From assembly GCA_039619475.1 (NCBI GenBank), contig CM077116.1, forward strand, positions 277,403,258 to 277,467,257: DNA of 64,000 nt, read 5' to 3'. Positions 48,298-61,580 of the stretch are shown here, piece after piece. Position numbers and translations under genes: made by a program. The notes under the pieces are model-generated. The model was not told the DNA's origin, ran no database searches, and saw only the letters and a list, made by a program, of their open reading frames with translations. This DNA comes from Icerya purchasi. Taxonomy: Eukaryota; Arthropoda; Insecta; Hemiptera; Monophlebidae. Every line of letters starts with the position of its first letter. Position 1 is the first letter of the stretch.

Positions 48298-50150
48298 AAA
48301 AGGTTTTTAAAGCACGAAAATTGCATTCGGTTTTAATGAGTTAATAAAAAGAGCACTTGATGTACATTATAAAGTATTTGTAGGTTTCAGTGATTTCAAA
48401 AATATATTCGATGGGAGTAAGGAATCGATTATAAATTATTCATTCTGTCCAAATTAGATTAAAAAGACTACAAATTTCAACGCATTTGAAGTTTGTCAAG
48501 TTATATTATCTCTACTGATTTCATTATATATTCTGAAAGATTATTTCAAGAGGTTCTTGAAAGTATAGACGATGATATGTTATTATTAGTATAATTTAAG
48601 ATGTACTGCCCACACTTTTTTATTGCTTTTATTAGCAGTCACCCCAAAAAGACCTGGTTCATATATTGTACTATTCCGAGTTATAAACAAAGTCAGAATA
48701 TTGATAGTAGGTCGCGAAAAAGTTGATAAAAGCTATTAAAGCTGTAAGTTCTTTAGCCGAAATTCTGTACTAAAAGATACGTTAATCGCGAAGAAAATGA
48801 ATGTCATCGCACGCACATTATTTTGAATTATTAAAGCAAATTTAGGAATGATCGTGTAGGGAAGTTACTGGTTGCTTGTTAACAGAAAAATTGGAACAAA
48901 CGGGAATTTTCAGAGTTTTGTAAAGAAAAAAAATCGGAAAGGAAAGTAAAATCGTTTTTTAATTGAAAGGTTTTTACGGTTTAAAAGAAACGTAGACGTG
49001 TCAGAAAGTAAATGTGTTATGTTCGTAATTTCTGCGAAGCCGGAAAAGTGTTTTTCGTACTAAAGAAGATTATTGAGGGACCAGTATTTATAGAATGTGG
49101 ATGTATTTTGTAGTGAACATCCGTTTTTGTAAGATTGAAATTAAAACGTTGACATCGTCTAAATATAATATAAAATGCTTAAACATAGTTCAAAAACAAA
49201 CCTGAATGTTCCAGCGAGATTCGGCTCTTATTTATAAAGTATATCGAGACATAATACTAACTCGAAAGTAACGATCTTGTCATTGACTTTCTAGTAATAC
49301 GAATGTAAATCATCTCAATTATGGTTCTTGAGGGACAAAACGTTATAGTGGAGTTAATTTTTTCATTATTTGTAAACTTGTCTTTCTTAACACCAGCGGA
49401 TCGGTAATATTTAATAACGGACGATGATGCGAGAAGTATAATACGAACTCTCTTGTAGGGTTATATTAACTAAATAGTATCATTCCGTATTGTAAATAAA
49501 ATGTATTTTTCATAAATGATAGGAACTCAAGGGTTGATTTAAGATCAAATTTAAGTTTGCTCCAATAATGTTAGGTATTTATTTACATCCATTGTCAAAC
49601 ACTAGTCGAAATATTGATGCCGTTCAGCCTAAAATATTGTTAAGCGACAAATGTGTCTATTCACAAAAAGTCAATTTTTTTCTAAGTCATAAATTAAAGC
49701 TACTTTCAATCGCATTGGGAAAATTGAACTTCTGTATGTTTAAATATTAAAATTCTGAACATATTTTCAGTTTTTCACTTTAGTATTGATTTTGACGTAG
49801 GATCTTTAATTGAAATTATCACGCATTGTAAAAACTTGTAACGTTTATTATGAAATGAATTAATAACTTCTTATGCGATTGTCTTATATTGTTCGAACAA
49901 TATACGTAGTACAAAATGTTTTTCTAAGATCTTTTTAAAGTTGAGTTAAGCAAGTGTCAAATAAAACATTTTAATATAATGTAAAACAAATAGCAAAAAG
50001 AGAGGCAGCTTATTTTAATCGAGCTGTAATTAGAAAAAAAAAAGAAAAAGATGCAGAAGTTATTATATTCTTAGTTATTAATGTTTAAATAATTTGACAG
50101 TAACTAAAAGATAATTATTTTTTTTTATGAACACTTGCAGACAGATTGAA
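47200..50150. other. AT-rich stretch with no recognised gene
   Basis: Homopolymers and an (AAAT)n microsatellite; no supported coding or repeat signature. Confidence 0.6.
48262..48298. repeat. (AAAT)n microsatellite
   Basis: About nine perfect aaat units following a poly-T run. Confidence 0.95.
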
Positions 50151-51620
50151 ATACCGAATCCTATAACCCTCAAATGCGCGTTCTTCTAAAACAATGCATG
50201 ACCTGTATAGTACTTACTTGCTTTGGAAGACGCCTATTGTAGAACGTTTCAATTGAATGTTGAATGGGTAGATGTGTTAGTAGTTTACAACTGATTAGAA
50301 CAAGCAGTGGTATGAGTATTGCCGGAACTGATACGTAAACAAAACGCCACAGTGCACAGAACAACGGAATTTGCTCCAGTCAATGTCGGTAAATGTGTGG
50401 AAAGCCAGGTTGTGTGAAATACAGTGGAGCGTGTAGTAGGTCTACTCTTCCTTTTGCTAAAAGAGCTCACTTTATAGTTGGTATTGTTGTTCGCATCAGT
50501 GAGGTTAGAACGTCGCCGGAGAAAAGGTACACAGCTAATTGGAGTGGCGAACTATTTACTATGAGTAATGCACAGTCAACCTTTTCTTAATGATGTATAC
50601 ATTAAAAGATCAAACTGACGAACCGTTAATTGGCACACACAAGAGTTACGGAGGACAGTATATCCGGACGTATATTTAATCGAGCGTATTATTCAACATA
50701 TCGGATCAGTGTACTTAGTCAAGTGGCTCAACTTTCCCAGTTTATAGAATATTTGGGTCCATAATGCTAACCTAACGAATATTTAGAGTGAGATACAGTT
50801 GTATAAAAGCAGATAATACGTAGCTGAAGAAGGTGTTGTTGGTATTATAAACTTCTTTGATATTGATTCGAACAGTAATTATAACTTTTGAGGAAGATGA
50901 GAATACTGCACTTTAGTACAACTGCCGGCCAGGAGATGTGAGACAATGAGGTGGTGATGAGTAAACATTTACAAAAGTTGTTGTCTCTGGCAAATTTAAA
51001 AGATGCTGTTAAAGATGTTTTCAGCGAGTGTGTCAATATACAAACCGGTTATGTAAGCCTATTGGGTAAATAAGTAGTCAATGTTAGTGATGGCCTCGAT
51101 TGAAAGCATGTTAAACGTTAGGTTAACAGTTTGGTGAATAAAGTGACAAAGACCTTGAAAACGGTGTAAATATGGGGAGGCAAACTACAAAAACAAACTA
51201 ATTTGAAGACCATATATTAAAACTGGGGGACTGTTTCTATCATGAAGCGAAGAAATATTACCAATCGTTGTTATCGAGAGAACTGATACTTAGTATGGTA
51301 TTTCCATTAGTATGTTGGAGACGAATTTTGGAACATATAAATCAGTGGTCAAACTATTGACAATGATCGTAAGTGATTAGATTGAGAACAAGATCAATCA
51401 ACGCCATCCCCTAGGTAGGAGCGACCTCGGGGCTATTGCGCTGTTTTTATTATGTAACTTACCTTTGTACTATAACCTTATTAATAATTATTATTTTCAT
51501 TACTTTTATGTTTTATTTACTTTGATGATGCGGTAATGTAGGGAGTGGCAGTTATGTGTAATCCGTTTGGTTTCTGGCGAGAAGAAGGGGTCTTTTGGAT
51601 GGAGAAGATTTTGGCGTATT
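50150..51620. other. Complex, less AT-rich region; possible decayed transposon
   Basis: Several overlapping short open frames on both strands (50170-50590, 50845-51036), all interrupted, with no motif I recognise. The complexity stands out against the flanks and suggests old coding sequence, most likely a decayed mobile element. Confidence 0.3.
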
Positions 51621-54600
51621 AGTATCCATACGTAGAAAAATTCAATAATTTATTTGGTATTTTGATTTATTGATAGTTTAAATTTTTATTTATTTAATAC
51701 TTTTTTGAACGGATTTATACATTCTTATAGTTAAAAAAGAATCAGATGACGTGCTTATAAATCATTTTAGTTAAAATGAACTAGACCAAATGAACTGCAC
51801 CCAGACTATAACATACATTACTATTGTTTATACACTTATCTGTGTTCAACATTATACACAAAATTTTAAATTTCAACCAAAACGTACAGCTTGTATAATA
51901 TACATATTTAAATATGACACTAATCTAGATAATGGTGTTGTGAAATTAATCACACAATATTTGAAATAACCCTTACCTTACGAACATATTCATGTTTTAA
52001 AAAATTCAAGTTTTAAATAGCAACAAATGACGTATTTTGAACGTTCCAGGGAAAATTATTACGTTTTTTTAATAAATATTGTCATGAAACATAAACAGTT
52101 TGTAAAACTATAAATATATTCTAGCTCAAAAATGTAACACAGTTGACCGGAATATTATTAGCAAAATGATTAAATTTAACATTAGAAATAAACTGCGAGG
52201 TTGCTAAGAAAGCCAGTATTTACCACAGACGCAGAGGATAAGGGCAAACTTTGTTTTCTCTTCGTTTCCACTGTTAGAGTTTTTTCACCGGTTGTTTATG
52301 CCGGTATGTAATATGTTTCAGTCAATTTTTCTCTTTGGTCAAACGTATGTTTACAGCAATTCATTTTCCTACCTTTGTTCCAATATCTTCTCTGTTTTAG
52401 TATGTACATTAGAACCGAATTCGCCGGGTTTCTTTTTTTCTGCAACATACTCTGTCCGGCACCGTTTACTTTCTTTTTAAACCTTTATCCAGGTTTTTCA
52501 TTTTAGTTTTTCCTTTTATCTACTTAAATTTTTTTATGTTCTTTAAATTTTTTCGGCATTATTTGTATCATTTTTGTTTGCGTCTTAGCTTTAAGTGTTA
52601 CAATCCGTACATTTGCGGCAAACAATGTATTCCGTGTTTTTGTTTCGGGTATTTTCCCAGTTTATAAGATATTACTAACCGTCTTAAACGTCAATCAAGC
52701 TTATTTAGTTTCAACTTTTATTTTTTCTTTTATTTATCATTCCTATCTTTGGCATATGTTACGCGTGTTCTTTAGTAGAATTTGAGTAAGAATTTCGTTT
52801 TTTCTCATATTTTAATTAAATGCACGGATGTTAAACGGTTATTAATTATGCGCAGTGTACGGAATATTAGTAATTATTTAACAAAATTTCATTTGGTAAT
52901 TTAATACACGACGTGATAATGAATTTATTTATCTCGAATACTTTTTTATTTTATTTAAAATCTTAGTTATTAAAATAAAACCGAAGATTTCGGACTAATT
53001 CTATTTTAATTAATATTTATTTTTTTCCAATTTCAGAATAACAGTCGCAATAGTATCTGTTGCAACCGTTTATCAAATCAACTGTTGTTTAATGTAATGG
53101 AAAAACGTGAACTTTTTTCCTTTGTTTATTTTTCATACTTATATTTTAAATGTTACCTTCAAATAATTATTTTCAAAATAGCGATTAAGAAATAATCTAG
53201 GTAATAAATAAAACGATTGTTGCTAAAAACGGCGAATTAATGTTATTCTTTATATTTATTCCGAGCGTTTTAGTTATAATTTTAAGAATTCCGGTATAAA
53301 TCGGAATGATAAATATTTTTCTTCTGTGCAATATGGTTTCTTTTTCTTTTTTTGGTTATTGGCAGCGTTACAAAATGGACCAAAAGTTGGAACATTTACA
53401 AATATCTGCTTATACAACGGGTGAAAGGGACAAATGGCGAATGTGTATAACCGAGCGTAGCACGGCGCGGAAGTGGAATGAACTTCGAATTGTATTTGAC
53501 ATTAACATTATAGTTTGCACCATTACAAATTATGGATCAGTGCGCGTCATCCAGCATGCAAGTACGCCAATTTTATAATTTACTCGTGGAATATTAGGAT
53601 CAGCTGAGTAAATTAGCTGCCAAGAAAGGTGGGATAATGTTACCTTAATTAAAACTAATCAAACTATAATAGCAGCGCAAATAAATTACGCTTTCTTAAC
53701 GTCTAACTGTTGGATTAAAATAACAGATTCAAATAATTTTATCCGGATTTATTTTTTTTAGTTTAAGATGCAAAGAAACGATTTTTTTGGACTGTCAGTT
53801 TTAAAATAACTTTTACTAAAATTCGATTTAATAAAATATAAATTTTTTATTTTATTATTCTTTTCTCTTTAACTGTATTCTTTTACTACATTAATTGGTT
53901 GGGGTGGAGCGGGTGCATTTATGATCTTGTTTTTGTATAATTACATTTTATAGTTTTTTGAACATTAGATATTCTTATCTAAATTATGTTGTATCAAATA
54001 CATTTATTAATTTAGTTTAAAGAAGTTAATGTCCTGTTTAATCATTTTATTTATTCGAAGGAGAATAGTATTTCTGCAAAAAAAAAAAAAAAAAAAATCA
54101 AAAAAAAAACAATAAACACTATAAACAATACAGATAAATATAAGTTTTATGTTACGGAAATGTTTAATATTACCGTTCCTTTTTCTCATTAATTATGTGT
54201 GATATTAGATAAACCTTAATTAATTACACAGTTATGGTGTGTTTTTATTAGCTAGAAAGAATTTTAATAAAAATAATTTTGTTTTTTCTCTAGACCGCAG
54301 TTTTTTTTTTTATATTACGGACAGAAAATTAGAAAACAGCTCGCTCTATGGATCGCCGTATGTCTATATGGAATGCCTTAGATATAGAGACAGCAAAACT
54401 TCACGCCAGTCAGAATAACTTATTTGAAAGGGAAAAATCTAGCCGTAGAAAAAAGTACCACACGGTAATTTAAATAGATGTTTTTCAACTGCTAAATAAT
54501 TTAACTGTAAATAACCGTTAATTTAAATATTTGCAAATATAAATTTTTAAGGGACCCAAAATTTGTTTAACAGTTTATTTTTAAATGTCATAAACTTTGC

Positions 54601-55042
54601 GAAGAATAAATTTCATATCAATAACAATAATTAATAATAAAGTATTAGTATTGAATAATACAGAAATCACTAACCTATGATTCTAATGATACTATCGAAT
54701 ATTTTTTAAGTTTTGAGGATAAAGCACATTAATATGAATTTTTATATAAATAATGATTACGTTACGTGCCTTTGATGTAATATTTGTTTTTGAAATATGT
54801 ATGCTTAGTTTTAAAATTATATGAGCTTTAAAACAACAACAAAGCTTTACACTGAAATATTTGATAGTTTCAGTTTTATCTGTTGAAGTTTTATTTTATT
54901 AAATCGTGATTATCTAATATTTTTCTTATATTATTAAGGAACATTTTATTTTGACAAAAGTCGTAGGTAGATTTTATATTTAAGGTTGTTATTCTATTTC
55001 CTAAGATAAGAATTTTATTGCGATTTCTTTCTATATATACAC

Positions 55043-55087
<45 letters not shown>

Positions 55088-58000
55088 CATATATATATAT
55101 GTGTGTGTGTGTGTGTGTTATGTCTATATATATATTTACCGACCATGTCACCTTTACGCCGGGTGCAATGTGGATGTAATAGAAGTATTTCGTAAAAAAG
55201 TTATTAATAAAATTTGCGAGTTGGAGCATAAAATATTATCAACTGATGAAAATTGGAAATTGCCGACGAATCGTAAATAAAAAAAATGTCGCAGTCATTT
55301 TAAATCGACTCTTTTATAAGAATTATAAACGGTTATAATTGCGGTTTGTATTTTCATCGCGAATTCTGAAGAATCCAGATAACTATACAATGTATTATTA
55401 TAAATATACAAAACCGATTTTGAATAGCAGACATAAATAATTTTAATTAAATAGAGTAAAAAGTTTTACATATTTTATTTTTATGTTTGTTTACTTAATA
55501 AGTTAATTTTGCAGTTAAACAAAGATGAGCTTTTTGATTGCTTTTAAAAAATAAAATACGACGGAAATTATGAAAAAGATCTAAATACAAAGCAGAATAT
55601 TTTTAATAACTCTTTCGTTAAATTAACCTCAAAAAAAACAAAAAAAAACGTGTCAACTCTTAATTTAGTGTGTTTATTTGGCACCAAGAACTCTACACAA
55701 GAAACATTTAGAAAATTTTTAAGTGTTCCGTAGTAAATGCATTATGTTAGGGCTATGTTTACTTTGTATCTTTATGATGTGGTCTGCTTATTATAATAAA
55801 CAGATTAAAAATAAGTCGTTAGGAGGGATCACTTAAAGAAATACCTTTTCCTCAACTGTTGGTAACGGGAGATTCTCCCGTATTTGAAAATTCTGAAAGA
55901 TATATAATCGAAATCGTGCTGTCGTTTGATAATAGCTTATTTTGATGGATAGTAATTGTAGGTGATTATTCGAAATAATTGTTTAATTCGAAAATGTGCT
56001 TTTAAAATTGTGGCAGTTATGATTCTAGGTAAAATAACAATGCATTCCGAAGGATATGTAAAGAAATAAAGCGTTTAAATTATTAGTTGCGAAAGTGAAA
56101 TTTTCCTCTTTAGAGATTTAAGAGAGAAAATATTTAGCTTATTTATTATTTTATTACATCTGCCTTTGTATCCGGAATCGGGCATCTGGAGTTAGTCATA
56201 TTTTCCTAAAATACAAACGATATAAATCTTTTCCAATTTTAATCCCAAAAAAGTGAGTTTTTCGTATTCTTTCAAATATTCTTCTCATTTATCATTTCAT
56301 CAATAAATTTGAATGTAGAGATGTGTTTCTGGTTGAGAATGTTCAAGCGAATTTCAGTTGACATTAAATTAACATAACATTCTTTCCATTTTCATTGTAT
56401 CGTACATCAAGTTTTAGGTTATTTTTTGTACATTTGTGTTTTAAATTATTACGAAAAAACTCGTAGCAGTTTACATTATTATGTCGCAACAAAAATATAG
56501 ATATTATTCTTTTCATTTGGTAGTTGTTAATTTTTGCTTCATTCTTTGTCAGTTGACGCATTTTAGTTGCTATCTTGCGTCTTTTCGTTATATTACAATA
56601 ATACTTTTTTTTTACGCCCCATATGTGATCTTTATTCTTCTTTTATCTTATATCACTCCCTACAAATGTTCATATTCACGTTCACTCTTTGTTTTCAGTG
56701 TTTGTTTTATTCAACAAGCACTAAAAACAAAAACAGTGAACTTGAATCTATATTATCTTCGTTAACATTCTCAATAATTCTTTGAACCTTTCGATTTCCG
56801 AACTTCATCTATACTCTTGGTCTTTGTTATCTATGACGTTACAGCACCATCCGAACATGTACTGTTTATTTCGTAGGGCTAAGTACATCTTATTAATCAC
56901 GATAGTTTCCTTTTTATTAATTATCCTTTCGCTCTTTGCCGTTTGTCATTTTTATCTTATTTTTTGCTTTTTCTTACGTATTTATCTATTTTCATTCAAT
57001 TATTAGTTGGATGTGTTCCGTCTAGTTTTTTTATCTCTGCTGTGTCTTTGTGCGTTATCCAACCTCAAGTACACGCAGATTACGTCTATGTAACGTGTTA
57101 GAAATGAATCGTGAGCCTTTACGGAAGACCTGAAATGTTAGTAAAGAACGGTGCAGACAATACAATATTTATCGATTATGAACACGTAACAAAATTTATG
57201 CTGAAAAACGTCATCGAAACAAACGACAAAGCCAAAGTTCTGACTGAATGTTAATGTGATAAAAAATATAAGTTAAACGAGCTGAGTAGGAAAAAACAGT
57301 TTTACTCGCATTCATTTTATTGTTTAATTAATTTATTTTGTTTATATTTTCTTCGGTTATATAATTTTATCATTTAATCTTATACAAAATTAATTTTATT
57401 CTTCATCTTCTCTGAGTTCACTTATTATCTCTCTTCACTTAGATTCTACAAGGTTTTATTGGTGAACGATAGTAGGTTTTTTTTTTTTTTTTATTTCACT
57501 CCCTATCACTATCCATTCTGTTCGTCTACTTCCTATTTACATAGCGATTTTTTAGTTTCCGTATTATTCATTAATTAATCCTCTATTTTACTTCATTTGT
57601 CTTCCTTATTTTTATAATATTCGTATGCTTTTCTCACATTGTATAAATGGGAGTAATAAAAAATGCTAAAAAAAGGAAAAAAAAACGAATTAAGGGATAA
57701 AAGAAAATAATGTCCTGTTCTTCCGCTTTTGTTTCCTCTCCAAATCTAACTGTATTATTTTTTGGAAAAAAACTCAGTTTAATGGCTCAAAATTGAGTAA
57801 ATATATTATGACACTCTATTGATTCGATGAGTTATAATAATACATTTCTCGAAAAATACTTATTTGTCTTTTGTGTATTTAAATGACGTAGCTTAAACGT
57901 TATTTGTAAACCTTTCGATATCCGGTTATTGCTTTCCTTTTGTTTTATTATAGCTTTTTCAATTGAAGATTTTCGTAAATTAAATTTCGGTTTTTAATGC

Positions 58001-58590
58001 GATACTGTAAAAAATTGAAATATTGAAAATTCTTTAACAAGGGTAAATTAAAATTAGAACTAGAAATTAAAAATTAAAAGTAACTCTATTTTAAAATTGT
58101 AAATAACACAATGGAAAAAAAGATGTGTAACAAAGCGACAAAACATATTTTATCGTAATCGGTAACAAAATGTAAATTAATTTAAAAAAATTGTTAATCA
58201 TGCCATCAATCGTGATTATAAACTGAACTCGTCTGGTAACGAAGTTGCGATAATTTTAAAATTGATAACTTTTCGTTACACGATTTTATCGTCGGTTCCC
58301 TCGTGTATGCTGTGTATCTAGTGCTTTTTTTTGGTGAACTTTCATATATCACTTTTTTTTTAAACTGCAAGACTGGAATGATTCTGCCTGTTGATTGATC
58401 CTTCGTTGAATATTTCAAAACTGTTGATAAATTATCGGCGAGATCGTCTTGGTTTATTATTACTATTATTATTTAACAATTGGAAAGTAGCATATAGTAT
58501 TATGTTCTGCGATCTACGTTTATAATTGTATCGTTGCTTGTCGTAAGTCTTAGTTACAGTTTTATCGTAGCACTTTTTGTTTTTCTTTGT
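51620..58590. other. AT-rich stretch with no recognised gene
   Basis: Contains a compound microsatellite at 55030-55135 and many T-rich open frames that encode only biased hydrophobic strings. No exon or element motif is supported. Confidence 0.55.
55030..55135. repeat. Compound (TA)n/(CATATA)n/(TG)n microsatellite
   Basis: Runs of atatac, ta and gtgtgt in succession. Open frames across it encode Tyr/Ile/Val repeats and are artefacts. Confidence 0.95.
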
Positions 58591-58605
58591 TTCGCTCTGC
58601 TTTAT

Positions 58606-58760
58606 CTTTCAGTTGGTATTGTGTCGATATGCCTATGAGCGCCACAAAAGGAAGAGACCCGTCGTTGCCAGTCGCACGATCAAACCATGGAATAAAAGAG
58701 TTCATATTATCGGGCAGAAACGGCTTTGTTTATAATTTTCTTCGTTACGGGCGCTGTTAA
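58606..58760 (+). pseudogene. piggyBac/PGBD-type transposase fragment
   Basis: The open frame reads SWYCVDMPMSATKGRDP, then SNHGIKEFILSGRNGFVYNF and LRYGRC before a TAA at 58758. It matches the block after the first catalytic Asp in PGBD-like transposases (DExMxxxKGR, KxGxKxF, GxxYxFxxYxG). The Asp is followed by Met-Pro rather than Glu. Only about 50 residues remain and no other piggyBac block is found nearby. It is a different lineage from the element at 1.1-3.6 kb, judged by sequence. Confidence 0.6.
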
Positions 58761-60432
58761 TTGTTTTCATTTTTTTTTTTTAGCTTTGAAGGATAATAAA
58801 GATAATTTAATTCTAGTAATCCACTCCGTAGATTTTGCACTACGAAAAATATGAGCACGAGAATGTCTGAGTTTGAAAGGTTTAGAAATTCAGTATGCTG
58901 CGAACGATATCATAAGAATCAATAAAAAAAACAACGATTTCAATTTCTTCTTTTTAATTCAAATAAATCAATATGTCTAAATGTATAAAATGAAATTCTT
59001 CGCTGTTGACTGTTCATTCGCAAGTCTTTTTAGTATTTGAATATGATCATGTTAAATGTAACTGTAAAAGTAAAAAAAAAAAGAAACGCCTAATATGCTG
59101 CCTTTTACATTCCCTCACTGGGTGTAGTTCAAAAATGTAAAATTTCTCGAAAATGTTCGGTTTTCCAGTGTAGACGCTATTGCCGCAAAAACGATATTGC
59201 TTGTTGTTTTCGACAGACGGAAGACGTAATCAGTGATATTTTTTCATTACATACAGTCTTCAATTACAACTTTATCCGGTTGAATCAACGGTTATGCCGT
59301 TTTTAATTCCGGACTCATTAAAATTGCTAAGAAAAAAAAAAATTTTAATTTAACCAAGAACTTTCTGAAAGCACATCTATCAGTTGTTCTGATTAAGGGT
59401 TTTTTATGTGAACTGAAGTGAACCGGCTAATTTAAAAAAATAAAAGGCAGCAACATTACAGCTGTTGTAGATTTTGACAATATTTCTAGCGGTGACCTCT
59501 GAATTACGGCTTAAGTACAGCTACCGAACATTTTTTTAGTGCAACAGTAAACGGTTTTGTTGGATGCCTGAAAATTGGACAATTTTGGAAGAAATTTCGT
59601 CGCTGTAAAGTTCCACTTCCAATCTATTTATAGATGGGAAAATCTTTACCTATTTATACCATCTTTAAAAGGTACAAACCTTGGTATGTTTTTCGTTATT
59701 TTTTGACTAATTCGTCTCCAGATTTTTATAATACTTATACATGAAAAGATGGTACATAAAAAACACAATGAGAGATGTCGTATAGAGCGGAGAATGGAAC
59801 CGCCGAAGGGACTTTAATGTTGTTTTCCTGATTACCGGGAATTTTGGCTAGACTCAGGATACGACGGAATTAAACAGCTCATCTCAGTCGCTTCGAAAAA
59901 ATAGCGTGGTTAATTTTTAATTATTGCTGAGAACGAACATTAAAGAATCCAAAGACTCGGTGACAACATGCCATTTACAAATCCGTATGGTACCAGATTT
60001 TGCAAGTAGCGGCACATTTGCTCTGTATCGAAAATTGACTGGTGGTGCGTATGTAGTATTTAGTATTACATATCAATCTGTAGCCAGCTTTTTTTTTACT
60101 TCATCCGAATTATACGGGAGTATTTGTATTTATTTATTTGAGCACAATTTCGGTTACGTTGACATGTCTTTATGCATTAAATTTCTATAATGTCGACTGT
60201 TGATATTTTACCTCGGCACTTACTACGATGATATTTAGAAAGTGCCCCGTTGATAATCATTCTATAAAGGAAATTGCATATAACACTATTTATTTTCATA
60301 TACTATATATAAATATATCTATATATAAAACTCGGTCGTTTTGGCCTCGCAAGGGGCTGTGTCCCTCGACCCCTCTTGCTTACATTTTTGTCTCTTTTTC
60401 TTCTATACTTTGTATAAAATGATTAAAATTTT

Positions 60433-60913
60433 CAACGTGATTCTTAGGCCGACCTCCATTAGTTTTTATAACGGAAAAATGTTCCAATTTTATATAATAA
60501 AAAAAAAAAAAAATACAACCAATAATTTATACCATAACTTTTATTAAACTACCGAAACAACTTAACATACTACAACACATATAAATAATACTTTTTTTGC
60601 GTTTCCATGGTATTATTAAATTAGCAATATAAGTCTTTACATGCTTCTCCTTATGGTGGGACTTCTTATTAACTTGCACAGTAATAAGAAGTGTATTAAT
60701 TATGTTTCCAAAAACTGAAACCGCCACCGAACGCAAACGTAAATTGCGAAAACGAAAATGGAACAACGAACTGTGTAGTAGCAAAGAATTTTCCCTATTT
60801 ATACGTAATACGCCTCTTGGTTCGAAAACGAAGTTTGAAGCGTTAAAATATAACAAACATTACATAAAAATTAGATATTTTTTCTAATGGGGGCTGACCT
60901 AAGAATTACGTTG
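60433..60913. mobile_element. Element with 30-bp terminal inverted repeats
   Basis: The left end (60433-60462) begins caacgtgattcttaggccga. The right end (60884-60913), read on the minus strand, begins caacgtaattcttaggtcag. They match at about 26 of 30 positions. No unambiguous target duplication is seen. Inside, a plus frame at 60702-60887 encodes a basic peptide (TERKRKLRKRKWNN) and runs into the right repeat. It looks like a non-autonomous DNA element of about 480 bp; superfamily not determined. Confidence 0.65.
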
Positions 60914-60917
60914 TAAT

Positions 60918-60940
60918 TAATATATATATATATATATATG
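60918..60940. repeat. (TA)n microsatellite
   Basis: Alternating ta run directly after the right end of the 60.4-kb element. Confidence 0.85.
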
Positions 60941-61079
60941 CGTATGTGTAGGCGTATGGGTATGTATGATATTTTTAAAAGTAAATCAAAAAAAAAAAAA
61001 TACCACTTATTGCATATTGACTGTGTGAAGTAGTGATAATCCAAAAGTCGCAGCGCTCCTTTTTTGTCACTGATCCGAC

Positions 61080-61250
61080 AAATGAACAGTTGCGATTCGA
61101 AGCAGTGATCAGGTAAACACTGCTCACTGTTCCGGCAATTACTCCGACTACTGCTACACGGCGCCTATTCCTCTGACTGCTGCTCCAGAGCAGTGAGTGG
61201 GAAAACGCTGTTGTCTGTTCTGTTAAATGTTCCACTGCCTCTACTCATCC
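61080..61250. repeat. Diverged tandem duplication, unit about 88 bp
   Basis: The block agcagtgatcaggtaaacac, then tgctcactgttcc (from 61101), recurs as agcagtgagtgggaaaacgc, then tgttgtctgttc (from 61189). The offset is 88 bases, and similarity extends on both sides at a lower level. Confidence 0.55.
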
Positions 61251-61533
61251 AGGCGCACTACACACGTACACACACATCAAAATACATAGCAAGACGAAAT
61301 ATATGCCTCTACTGGCGCTGCATGATTTTTTCTGTCACACGATTTCTTTAATGATCATGTTTCATCTTATTTTCCGAGAATTAAAATGAATGATATGTGA
61401 ACGATTTAGAATTTATTGCTAATATTAACGTGCCCATGCTTTTTTACACTATTTTTACGTATAAGTGCTATTGTTTTTTGTTTTTGTTTTTTTGCTTCAT
61501 TGCTATTATAAATACGAACAATGTTTAAAAAAA

Positions 61534-61580
61534 TACAGTCGAATTGAATACCTCCTCCTTTTTTGAAGTCGGTTAAAAAT
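61534..61580 (+). mobile_element. Retroelement-like terminal motif, copy 2
   Basis: Nearly identical to 46056-46098: aatacagtcgaattgaatac, then cctcctccttttttgaag and tcggttaaaaat. The sequence before it is not clearly homologous, so this is a short or strongly diverged copy. Confidence 0.6.

Noticed and set aside
50170..50590. Overlapping open frames, one with a hydrophobic segment (AILIPLLVLISCKLL)
   Set aside because: Frames overlap on both strands and are short; no family match. Kept only as part of a possible decayed element.
54891..55229. 112-codon minus-strand open frame
   Set aside because: It runs through a compound microsatellite and encodes Tyr/Ile/Val/His repeats; not a gene.
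56364..57006. Cluster of hydrophobic open frames that might look like membrane proteins
   Set aside because: T-rich sequence gives Phe/Leu/Ile/Ser strings by chance; several overlap in different frames and none has a motif or splice context.
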